A DNA stretch of 5,980 nt from Planctomycetaceae bacterium. GTDB lineage: Bacteria; Planctomycetota; Planctomycetia; Planctomycetales; Planctomycetaceae. This document shows positions 1 through 5,453 of this stretch, one piece after another. Within the stretch, counting starts at the first letter, position 1, and every line of letters begins with the position of its first letter. The DNA lies in assembly GCA_947463775.1 (NCBI GenBank), contig CANHVD010000383.1:1-5980 (forward strand), given 5' to 3'. The notes under the pieces were generated by a model. It was given only the letters and a program-made list of their open reading frames with translations, searched no databases and was not told where the DNA came from. The translations under genes were made by a program, and so were the position numbers.

Positions 1-74
1 CCTTCCGCCACCAACTCCGCCATGCGACGAGTATTCCCGCTGTTGGAATGATAAAGCACAAGAATGTTGGCCAT
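1..74 (-). CDS. Flavodoxin-like / NAD(P)H:quinone oxidoreductase-type protein, N-terminus only
   Basis: Only the first 24 codons are in the window; the gene continues off the left edge. On the minus strand the protein begins MANILVLYHSNSGNTRRMAE. A short hydrophobic first beta strand (ILVLY) is followed by a Ser-Asn-Ser-Gly-Asn-Thr-Arg loop and the start of a helix. This is the layout of the flavodoxin fold, where the S/T-x-x-G-x-T loop binds the FMN phosphate. WrbA-type quinone reductases, flavodoxins and related NADPH-dependent FMN reductases all start this way, so the exact subfamily cannot be decided. The ATG is supported by a good Shine-Dalgarno sequence (GGAGAGGT on the minus strand, 83-90) 8 nt upstream. 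The gene is transcribed away from the ABC operon. Expected role (family knowledge): a cytoplasmic flavin-dependent redox enzyme. Confidence 0.75.
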   Translation of the reverse strand, partial: MANILVLYHSNSGNTRRMAELVAE

Positions 75-82
75 CGTCAAAT

Positions 83-90
83 ACCTCTCC
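83..90 (-). promoter_or_regulatory. Ribosome binding site of the flavodoxin-like gene
   Basis: On the minus strand this reads GGAGAGGT, 8 nt before the ATG at 74-72. It fixes the start codon of the truncated gene. Confidence 0.7.
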
Positions 91-122
91 AGCAAACAAA
101 GAATCACCGCGTTCCAGCAGGA

Positions 123-150
123 AGTATAGTGGAATCCTGGATGTGTTGAA
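123..150 (-). promoter_or_regulatory. Possible sigma70-like promoter for the flavodoxin-like gene
   Basis: On the minus strand, TATACT (123-128, 5 of 6 matches to the -10 consensus) lies 16 nt downstream of TTCAAC (145-150, a poor -35). It would give a leader of roughly 40 nt. The -10 is good and the -35 weak, so this is a candidate only. Confidence 0.3.
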
Positions 151-206
151 CTGCTTCGTAGGCATCACGTGCAAATGACTTAGAACACCTAACAAAACAT
201 GCGTAC

Positions 207-230
207 GTAGCCGGATTCGTGAGAATTCGG
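207..230 (+). repeat. REP-like unit 1: GTAG plus 8-bp hairpin
   Basis: GTAG (207-210) is followed at once by CCGGATTC-GTGA-GAATTCGG (211-230), an 8-bp stem with one G-T pair (214 with 227) and a GTGA loop, which would be a GNRA tetraloop in RNA. Confidence 0.6.
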
Positions 231-238
231 AGCGGTTA

Positions 239-262
239 CTGAACTCTCACGAGTTCAGCTAC
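239..262 (-). repeat. REP-like unit 2: GTAG plus 8-bp hairpin, opposite strand
   Basis: Read on the minus strand, GTAG (262-259) is followed at once by CTGAACTC-GTGA-GAGTTCAG (258-239), a perfect 8-bp stem with the same GTGA loop and the same geometry as unit 1. Compared with unit 1, two base pairs have changed on both sides (C-G to T-A, T-A to C-G) and one G-T pair has become A-T, so pairing is preserved. Confidence 0.6.
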
Positions 263-298
263 GGTTTTGTTACGGGTTCTTAGAACACGACCTCGCAT

Positions 299-331
299 CC
301 TGATTGCGGGGAATCAGGAGTCTTACCCCGC
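299..331 (+). other. Hairpin whose loop complements a downstream segment (possible pseudoknot)
   Basis: CCTGATT (299-305) and AATCAGG (312-318) form a perfect 7-bp stem around the 6-nt loop GCGGGG (306-311). The loop is exactly complementary to CCCCGC at 326-331. In RNA this could be an H-type pseudoknot, or two competing hairpins. Zero-length connecting loops would strain the full pseudoknot. The predicted operon promoter lies downstream, so it is unclear whether this segment is transcribed. Confidence 0.3.
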
Positions 332-381
332 CATTTCATTCGCGAACATCGATCACTCGACACCTCCCCGTTCGATTCCCC

Positions 382-409
382 TTGACGATCCGGTAAACTG
401 TATTACAGT
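382..409 (+). promoter_or_regulatory. Sigma70-like promoter of the GntR-ABC operon
   Basis: TTGACG (382-387, 5 of 6 matches to the -35 consensus) is separated by 16 nt from TACAGT (404-409, 4 of 6 matches to the -10 consensus). The predicted start near 416 gives a leader of about 25 nt before the GTG start at 442. The -10 is one half of a perfect palindrome, as expected for an autorepressed operon. Confidence 0.5.
397..409. promoter_or_regulatory. Candidate operator, palindrome ACTGTA-T-TACAGT
   Basis: This is a perfect 6+1+6 inverted repeat overlapping the predicted -10 box, 33 bp upstream of the start codon of a GntR-family repressor. GntR dimers bind short palindromes, and YtrA-type members commonly repress their own ABC operons. 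The half-site ACTGTA resembles the AGTGTA half-site I recall for Bacillus YtrA, though the spacing differs. Binding is inferred from position and symmetry. Confidence 0.5.
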
Positions 410-441
410 ATGGATACACCGAATCAGTTGGAGGGCCTGTT

Positions 442-852
442 GTGCATATTGAGATACAGCCTCAGGATGGATTGCCGATTTATCGGCAGATCAGTAATCA
501 GATCAAGTATCTGATAGCGTCCGGACAGTTAAAGACAGGGCAGGAATTGCCTGGGGTCAGAACGTTGGCGGAGCAACTGACGGTGACGCCCAACACCATA
601 GTGAAGGCGTACGATGAGCTTGAAGCGGAAGGGCTGCTGGAGAAGCGACGAGGCTCCGGGACGTATGTCACTGATACGAATTCGCCGCTGACTCGCAAAG
701 AGCAACGTCGCATTCTGGCTCAGCGGATTGACGCAGTTCTGACGGAAGCCAGTCAACTGGATTTCACGCTCGAGGAAGTGCTGGTGTTGTTGCACGATCG
801 GCATGCGGCACTGACTCGAACTCAGGCGAAGTTTGAAAGCAAGGGGGACTGA
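442..852 (+). CDS. GntR-family transcriptional regulator, YtrA-type
   Basis: A 136-aa predicted DNA-binding repressor, the first gene of the operon. Residues 10-77 form the GntR winged helix: the entry helix has YRQISNQIKYLI (14-25), the turn GQLKTGQELPGVRTLAEQL (28-46) matches the family's L-P-S-x-R-x-L-A core with Gly for Ser, the recognition helix lies in TPNTIVKAYDELEAEGLL (49-66), and the wing is KRRGSGTYV (68-76). The remaining 60 residues are short and charged, with predicted helices, and lack the large FadR or UTRA effector domains. That size and layout fit the YtrA subfamily, usually encoded beside ABC transporters. The start is GTG, chosen because GGAGGG (430-435) lies 6 nt upstream and the fold begins right after it. 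The stop lies 2 nt before the ATPase gene, so the genes are cotranscribed. It probably represses its own promoter through the palindrome at 397-409; the inducer is unknown. Confidence 0.9.
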   Translation: MHIEIQPQDGLPIYRQISNQIKYLIASGQLKTGQELPGVRTLAEQLTVTPNTIVKAYDELEAEGLLEKRRGSGTYVTDTNSPLTRKEQRRILAQRIDAVLTEASQLDFTLEEVLVLLHDRHAALTRTQAKFESKGD

Positions 853-854
853 CT

Positions 855-1775
855 ATGCCGGAGAATATTGTTGACGTGCAGGGGCTGTCGCGGACTTTCG
901 GGACATCGAAGGCATTGAACGATGTGACTCTGCAGTTGAAGCCTGGCCTTGTCTACGGGCTTGTCGGATCAAACGGTGCCGGCAAATCGACGTTGATTCG
1001 ACATTTGCTCGGATTGATGACGCCGCAACAGGGAACGGTTCGCGTGCTCGGGCTGGATCCGGTCAAATCACCCGTCGAAGTGCTGGCTCAGATCGGATAT
1101 CTGTCTGAAGAACGCGATTTACCGGAGTGGATGCGAGTCGATGAATTGCTCAGCTATACCTCCGCGTTTTATCCCGGCTGGGATTTTGAGTACGCAAAAG
1201 ACTTATTGCGGACGTTCGATCTGGATCCGACGAAGAAGGTGAAACATCTTTCCAAAGGGATGCGAGCCCAGGCGGGGCTGATTGTCGCGGTTGCTCATCG
1301 ACCGCGGTTGCTCTTGCTGGATGAACCGTCGACGGGTCTCGATGCCGTCATTCGAAAAGATATTCTGAACGCCATTATTCGGACGGTTGCTGATGATGGC
1401 CGCACGGCACTGTTTTCTTCTCATCTGCTGGATGAAGTGGAACAGATGTCCGACGAGTTGTTTATGGTGGATCACGGACGAATTGTCCTGCGAGGAAGTG
1501 TGGATGCGATCAAGCAGAGGCATGTTGTCGCTCATCTGGAGAGCAGTTCGCCATCAGACGAGGCACCAGAATTTGCCGGACTGATTTCAGCCGAACGCAT
1601 CGGGCAGCAATGGCGCGTGGTGTGTGAATTAACATCGGACGATTCGGGAGATCTGCCTCATAGTCTTGCGGAGCGCGGCATCAGCGTGGCCAGCGTCAGG
1701 GCCGCTTCGCTGCAGGAAATCTTCGTCGCGCGAGCAGGACGTGAGCGCAGGCAAAAGCTGGAGGTTGTGCGATGA
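855..1775 (+). CDS. ABC transporter ATP-binding protein
   Basis: A 306-aa cytoplasmic ATPase that should power the membrane protein encoded next. Motifs in order: Walker A GSNGAGKST (38-46); a Q-loop region GYLSEE (81-86) with Glu where Gln is common, as often seen in this family; signature LSKGM (132-136), a frequent variant of LSGGQ in BcrA/YtrB-like exporters; Walker B LLLLDEP (152-158) with catalytic Glu157; D-loop STGLD (159-163); H-loop His190. All ATPase residues are present, so it should be active as a dimer. About 90 residues follow the core (from about 215), a regulatory-type extension typical of bacitracin/CcmA-like ATPases, with no recognised motif. The ATG is preceded by AAGGGGG (841-847), 7 nt away, starts 2 nt after the regulator's stop, and its own stop overlaps the next gene by 4 nt. 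Substrate is not predictable; export or envelope-stress response is the usual role of relatives. Confidence 0.93.
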   Translation: MPENIVDVQGLSRTFGTSKALNDVTLQLKPGLVYGLVGSNGAGKSTLIRHLLGLMTPQQGTVRVLGLDPVKSPVEVLAQIGYLSEERDLPEWMRVDELLSYTSAFYPGWDFEYAKDLLRTFDLDPTKKVKHLSKGMRAQAGLIVAVAHRPRLLLLDEPSTGLDAVIRKDILNAIIRTVADDGRTALFSSHLLDEVEQMSDELFMVDHGRIVLRGSVDAIKQRHVVAHLESSSPSDEAPEFAGLISAERIGQQWRVVCELTSDDSGDLPHSLAERGISVASVRAASLQEIFVARAGRERRQKLEVVR

Positions 1776-3481
1776 AGACACCTCAGCGAGCGATCTTGTG
1801 GGAACTCTGGCGTACGGGGCGTTCGGATCTGATGATTCGATTGTTTTCCCTGAGCTTGATGGTCGTGATGTTTGCGGTGGTGATCTCCAATTCGAGATTG
1901 CAGTCATCGGCCTTGCAGCCGATTGCCGGGATCACGGTTCTGCTGCTGATGATCTGCGGTGCAATGTCATCGCTGTGGCTGCAGGAACTGGATACTCAGC
2001 AATCCGGCTTCAGTCTGCGACTCGGGTTCACTCGACCGATATCGACCTGTTGGCTGGTCTCACTGCCGATATTGTATGGAGTGGTGACGTCCGTATTGTG
2101 TTACGTGATTCCGGCGAGCCTCTTCACTGCTGTGATCGGGACGAAACTACCGGTGCATGCCCCTATTCTGCTGACCGCCTTGATGAATGTGGGGTGCCTG
2201 GCCGCAATGTGGGGAACCCGCAATCGTCTCGAAAAGCTGGCCGGTATTTTGCTTTTGTCAGCTTTGTCCGTTGGGCTAATCCGCTGGTACATCGGTGTGG
2301 TGCCGTTGGGTGAGTCGTGGATCAATCAGCTTGGCAATTCGGTCAACCACTCCTGGTCGTACCTTTACGATGCCATCGTGATCTTTGCAGTCGCGGTCAT
2401 GATCGGTGTGACAATTTTCGCCGTTGATCGGCAGCGTCACGAGCTATCCGGTGAGCGTGTTCTTTCGGTACCTCGGGATCTTGAAATTGACCGCGTGAAT
2501 GAAAACGCGAAGATCTCATGGACTTTATCATTCTTCGGAGGGCTCTCTCGTTTTGCTGCCATTACTCGAGTCGATCTGCGTTTGTTGGCGCAAGCGGGTT
2601 TTGAACTGCGGCGTTGCGGATTGGTAACTCTGATTGCGGGCCTGTTGCTGCCACTGATCGTTCTGGGGCTGGTTTACCTGATCCCGCTGATAAATCCAAA
2701 GTGGGAGCGTCAACCACTTACGTGGCTGTTGGCGATTATTTTTTGTCCGTTGGTCTATCAGTTGATTGGGGTCGATGCTGTCGCTGGGTTACGAGGCCGT
2801 CATGGACGAATTGATATTTCTCCGTTTGACCTCATTCGACCGTTGAGAAATGATCAGATGGCTGCCATCAAGTTAATTGTCGTCGCCTGCACAACTCTTA
2901 CGTGCTGGCTGTTTATGCTGAGCGCTGGTGGCTGTTACATGGTTGTCCATTACGGGACTGATTGGTTTGTCAGTTCGTCGCAGATGTGGAAGGGATTGAC
3001 ATCGGTCACGCCGTTGATCTGGGTTGCGGGACTCTGTTGCCTTGCGATGTCAATCGTTAGCAGTTCCTCAATGTTATTAGCTCTGGCGTTGTGGATGCCG
3101 CTAAATCCCTGGCGGCTGGTGGGACTCGTCTGGACGACGGCGCTCAACTGCGTATTGGTGTTTATTGATGCACAAAACGGGCTTCGTTTTCGAACGCTTT
3201 GGACTGTTGAGGTCTGGGTTCTTTGTGGCCTGATTCCGATTTTGAGCGGACTCTTTTTATGGAGAGTGTGGCAATCGGGGTCGATGGGAAGTCGCTATCT
3301 TGTCTCGGCGGTCGCTCTGTGGATTGCCTGGGGGGCTTCCAGTTACTGGCTGAGAACTCAGATTTCCGGAGCCATTTCTGTCCCATTCGAGTTTTCGGTG
3401 CTTGCGGTTGCCCTGCTTCCTGTCCCCTTAGTTACAACACTGACGGCGCCTTTGGCGTATGCAACGTACCGTCACAGGTAG
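1772..3481 (+). CDS. Large ABC-2-type transporter membrane protein
   Basis: A 569-aa polytopic inner-membrane protein, the predicted permease partner of the preceding ATPase. I count 12 to 14 hydrophobic segments, roughly at 22-40, 48-70, 93-115, 128-147, 155-175, 198-218, 283-307, 316-340, 364-393, 413-441, 446-466, 477-500, 508-526 and 541-565. Between the sixth and seventh lies a polar stretch of about 60 residues (219-282) rich in Arg and Glu. ABC-2 permeases usually have six segments in 250-400 residues, so this looks like two permease halves in one chain; both halves carry an RP[IL] motif before a membrane segment (88-90 and 356-358), as in ABC-2 proteins. The ATG overlaps the ATPase stop in an ATGA junction and has GGAGGT (1760-1765) 6 nt upstream, indicating translational coupling. 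It has no signature giving a substrate. The family assignment rests on topology and operon context. Confidence 0.8.
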   Translation: MKTPQRAILWELWRTGRSDLMIRLFSLSLMVVMFAVVISNSRLQSSALQPIAGITVLLLMICGAMSSLWLQELDTQQSGFSLRLGFTRPISTCWLVSLPILYGVVTSVLCYVIPASLFTAVIGTKLPVHAPILLTALMNVGCLAAMWGTRNRLEKLAGILLLSALSVGLIRWYIGVVPLGESWINQLGNSVNHSWSYLYDAIVIFAVAVMIGVTIFAVDRQRHELSGERVLSVPRDLEIDRVNENAKISWTLSFFGGLSRFAAITRVDLRLLAQAGFELRRCGLVTLIAGLLLPLIVLGLVYLIPLINPKWERQPLTWLLAIIFCPLVYQLIGVDAVAGLRGRHGRIDISPFDLIRPLRNDQMAAIKLIVVACTTLTCWLFMLSAGGCYMVVHYGTDWFVSSSQMWKGLTSVTPLIWVAGLCCLAMSIVSSSSMLLALALWMPLNPWRLVGLVWTTALNCVLVFIDAQNGLRFRTLWTVEVWVLCGLIPILSGLFLWRVWQSGSMGSRYLVSAVALWIAWGASSYWLRTQISGAISVPFEFSVLAVALLPVPLVTTLTAPLAYATYRHR

Positions 3482-3482
3482 G

Positions 3483-3530
3483 CTGAAAAGTTAATTTTCA
3501 GTGTGATTGCCGAGCGGTTAGGACGGCAAT
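3483..3530 (+). terminator. Two small hairpins after the ABC operon, possible weak terminator
   Basis: CTGAAAA-GTTAA-TTTTCAG (3483-3501) is a perfect 7-bp stem starting 2 nt after the permease stop. It is followed by ATTGCCG (3506-3512) and CGGCAAT (3524-3530), another perfect 7-bp stem with an 11-nt loop. The first is A/T-rich and neither is followed by a clear T-run, so intrinsic termination is uncertain. They may instead protect the mRNA 3' end. Confidence 0.35.
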
Positions 3531-3663
3531 GTGGTCAAAAAGCATCTTTTCCGAACGGCACAGGCTTCAAAAAGCCTAAAAACCGTCACAGGTCTTCCTG
3601 GAGTGCGCATTTCGCCGCGACTGCCGCTTGAATCGTGAGGCGACGGGTGACAGAATCCACGAC

Positions 3664-3695
3664 TTCCGGAAAACAGGGCGGTATCGTTCCGGAAC
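3664..3695. promoter_or_regulatory. Pair of TTCCGGAA palindromes, possible operator
   Basis: TTCCGGAA occurs at 3664-3671 and 3687-3694; the second extends to a perfect 10-bp palindrome, GTTCCGGAAC (3686-3695). The centres are 23 bp apart, roughly two helical turns, 125-160 bp upstream of the Hsp70 start. This fits two adjacent binding sites for a dimeric regulator, but no such regulator is known to me. Confidence 0.25.
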
Positions 3696-3809
3696 AACCA
3701 AATTCAGGTTGTCTGAGCAGCATTCTGGTGCAACGACCGGATTTCGTGTCAGACTGTGTTCCAGGGAAGGTGTCCACCAAGTCAGTATTTTTCAATTAGC
3801 TTAGAGTCC

Positions 3810-3814
3810 GAGGG
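3810..3814 (+). promoter_or_regulatory. Ribosome binding site of the Hsp70 gene
   Basis: GAGGG, 5 nt before the ATG at 3820. It supports this start, which also places the first ATPase strand at the usual distance from the N-terminus. Confidence 0.55.
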
Positions 3815-3819
3815 CAACG

Positions 3820-5397
3820 ATGAAGTTTCTTGAGGGACATACAGTCGGCATCGATTTAGGAACCACGTACAGCGCGATCGCGATGCTGGACCACGATGGA
3901 AATCCAAAGGTCCTTCAGAATGCCGACGGCCGAGACATCACTCCTTCAGTAGTGCTGTTGGACGAAGACCGAGTCGTGGTTGGCCCATCATTTGAACGAA
4001 TTTCGGTGGCCAATCCGGAATCAATCGTTGAAGCCATCAAGCGTGAGATGGGCAACAAGAACTTCTACGTGGTGTATCAGAACAAAAAGCTGACCCCGGA
4101 GTTCATATCTGCCCTGATTCTGAAAAAGATGAAGCAGGACGCCGAGAAGATTATCGGACCGATCGCGAATGCTGTGATCACTGTCCCTTATTACTTCAAT
4201 GACGTGCGCCGCAAAGCAACTCAGGATGCAGGTCGTATCGCTGGCCTCAATGTCATTGACATCATCAACGAACCAACAGCTGCGACTCTGGCCTATGCCT
4301 GGAGCAAGGGCGAGCTGGGACGAGCTGATTTGAAGGCCGAAGAGCGAACCATCCTGGTTTACGACCTTGGGGGCGGTACTTTCGACGTGACCGTCGTTCG
4401 ATACACTCCAACCAGCTTCCGCGTTCTGGCGACAGACGGGGACGTAATGCTGGGAGGTCTTGACTGGAGTAAGCGACTGTCTGACCATCTGGTCGAGCAG
4501 TTCAAGCGTAAGTTTGGTGTGGATCCGAGCGAGGATCCTGAAACCATGCTGACCTTCCATCAGGAAGCGGAAGACGCCAAACGCGACCTCAGCTCCAAGA
4601 TGCAGGTTCCGATCAGCGTCTACTACAAGGGTAACACCTTGTCCGTTTCGCTGTCTCGTACTGAATACGAACGCATGACAGCCGACCTGCTGCAGCGAAC
4701 GAAAGACACCACAGAACTCGTGTTGCAGCAGTCTGGTGTGGCTCCGGGCACTCTGGACGAACTGGTTCTGGTCGGTGGTTCGACCTATATGCCAGTGGTT
4801 GAGCAAATGCTTCGTGAAGTCTGTCAGCGAGAACCTTCGCGTGCTCTGGCTCCTGAACGAGCCGTTGCTGAAGGTGCAGCGATTCACGCCGCCATTCTGC
4901 AGGCTCGAAATGGTGTGAACACTGGCGGTATCGTGGATGTGGTTCAGAAGCGTCTGAACTCCGTCAAGACGACCGACGTCAACTCGCACTCACTTGGTAT
5001 CAAGATCAGCGATCCAAAGGATAAGACTCGCAAGATCAACCATATCATGATTCCGAAGAACTCCCCGATTCCTCACAACGTGAAGCAGCGATTCGGGACC
5101 AATACCGATGGTCAGCAACGAATTCACGTCGAGATTCTCGAAGGCGATGCCATCGATCCAGCAGCCTGCGAATTGATTGGTGACTTCCGTATCACCAATC
5201 TTCCGCAAAGCCTGCCAAAGGGATCTCCAATCGAGATCACGTATTCTTATGACGGGTCCGGCCGAATCAGCGCGACGGCGAAGGAACTGACTGGTAACAA
5301 CCAGGCCAGTGCCGAAATCGTTCGCGACAGCGGTCTGAACGAAGGCCAGATCACCGACGCTCTTTCAACTCTGCAGAACGAGTACGACGTGGAATAA
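3820..5397 (+). CDS. Short Hsp70 / DnaK-family chaperone lacking the C-terminal lid
   Basis: A 525-aa cytoplasmic Hsp70; E. coli DnaK has 638. The ATPase domain (1 to about 370) has phosphate loop 1 GIDLGTTYSAIA (10-21), Lys74 in AIKRE (the catalytic Lys70 of DnaK), Glu151 in NEPTAA (Glu171), phosphate loop 2 YDLGGGTFD (181-189) with Asp182 and Thr187 (Asp194, Thr199), and the adenosine loop LVGGSTYMP (317-325). Hydrolysis should work. The Lys-to-Glu spacing is 77 residues against 101 in DnaK, so subdomain IB is about 24 residues shorter. A substrate-binding beta domain follows (about 388-505), with HSLGI, IPKNSPIP and GDFRI motifs. The chain ends just after SGLNEGQI, where the lid helices normally begin, at a natural stop with a strong terminator behind it. 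The linker is VKTTD (382-386) instead of VLLLD. No DnaJ or GrpE gene is adjacent. It is probably a specialised paralogue, not the main DnaK. Confidence 0.93.
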   Translation: MKFLEGHTVGIDLGTTYSAIAMLDHDGNPKVLQNADGRDITPSVVLLDEDRVVVGPSFERISVANPESIVEAIKREMGNKNFYVVYQNKKLTPEFISALILKKMKQDAEKIIGPIANAVITVPYYFNDVRRKATQDAGRIAGLNVIDIINEPTAATLAYAWSKGELGRADLKAEERTILVYDLGGGTFDVTVVRYTPTSFRVLATDGDVMLGGLDWSKRLSDHLVEQFKRKFGVDPSEDPETMLTFHQEAEDAKRDLSSKMQVPISVYYKGNTLSVSLSRTEYERMTADLLQRTKDTTELVLQQSGVAPGTLDELVLVGGSTYMPVVEQMLREVCQREPSRALAPERAVAEGAAIHAAILQARNGVNTGGIVDVVQKRLNSVKTTDVNSHSLGIKISDPKDKTRKINHIMIPKNSPIPHNVKQRFGTNTDGQQRIHVEILEGDAIDPAACELIGDFRITNLPQSLPKGSPIEITYSYDGSGRISATAKELTGNNQASAEIVRDSGLNEGQITDALSTLQNEYDVE

Positions 5398-5418
5398 CTT
5401 TCCCCGCGTGCTGGCTCT

Positions 5419-5436
5419 GCGACGGTTAAACGTCGC
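5419..5436 (+). other. Small hairpin between Hsp70 stop and terminator
   Basis: GCGACG and CGTCGC form a perfect 6-bp GC-rich stem around GTTAAA. It lacks a T-run and lies 17 nt upstream of the main terminator, so it may add 3'-end stability. Confidence 0.4.
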
Positions 5437-5453
5437 GTGAAGTCTCTGAACTC

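Larger units (their letters stand above)
179..283. repeat. REP-pair (BIME-like) inverted-repeat element
   Basis: The element is a long imperfect inverted repeat. Outer arms are 179-198 and 264-283 (17 of 20 positions match when one is reverse-complemented). The left side has a 7-nt extra segment (199-205). The inner arms are 206-230 and 239-263, with 20 Watson-Crick pairs, 3 G-T pairs and 2 mismatches over 25 positions, around an 8-nt centre (231-238). Each inner arm also folds by itself into an 8-bp hairpin with a GTGA loop, and each hairpin is directly preceded by GTAG, one on each strand. Known REP sequences mobilised by REP-associated tyrosine transposases (RAYTs) are short hairpins preceded by a GTAG or similar tetranucleotide, and pairs in opposite orientation are called BIMEs. 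The structure is seen directly; naming it a REP pair is inference. No transposase is present in the window. Confidence 0.65.
3482..3819. other. Intergenic region between ABC operon and Hsp70 gene
   Basis: About 340 nt without a convincing gene. It contains several small inverted repeats (3483-3501, 3506-3530, 3562-3577), two TTCCGGAA palindromes (3664-3671, 3687-3694), an inverted repeat ACAACC/GGTTGT (3694-3712), and one copy of a 12-bp direct repeat (3582-3593) that also occurs at the end of the permease gene. The Hsp70 promoter should lie here, but I cannot identify a clear -35/-10 pair or a CIRCE element. Confidence 0.6.

Noticed and set aside
267..452. 61-codon plus-strand open frame upstream of the GntR gene
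   Set aside because: It begins inside the repeat element, runs through the promoter and overlaps the GntR start. It shows no protein-like features and has no good ribosome site.
1248..1262. Non-canonical ABC signature LSKGM as a sign of an inactive ATPase
   Set aside because: LSKGM is a common variant in BcrA/YtrB-like ATPases, and all other catalytic motifs are intact.
1666..2313. 215-codon plus-strand frame overlapping the ATPase and permease genes
   Set aside because: It overlaps two clearly recognised genes in another frame, and its composition lacks hydrophobic or motif structure. It is a shadow frame.
3562..3577. AGGCTT-CAAA-AAGCCT hairpin as a terminator
   Set aside because: The stem is only 6 bp and no T-run follows on either strand; A residues follow on the plus strand.
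3586..3795. 69-codon minus-strand frame in the intergenic region
   Set aside because: It begins at TTG without a ribosome site, and has no recognisable motif. Coding is not supported.
3790..3819. Possible CIRCE heat-shock element before the Hsp70 gene (TTAGC at 3796-3800)
   Set aside because: CIRCE needs TTAGCACTC, a 9-nt spacer and GAGTGCTAA. Only TTAGC is present, with no matching right half.
4021..4989. 322-codon minus-strand frame opposite the Hsp70 gene
   Set aside because: Long antisense frames opposite dnaK genes are a known by-product of codon bias. No motif or ribosome site supports it.
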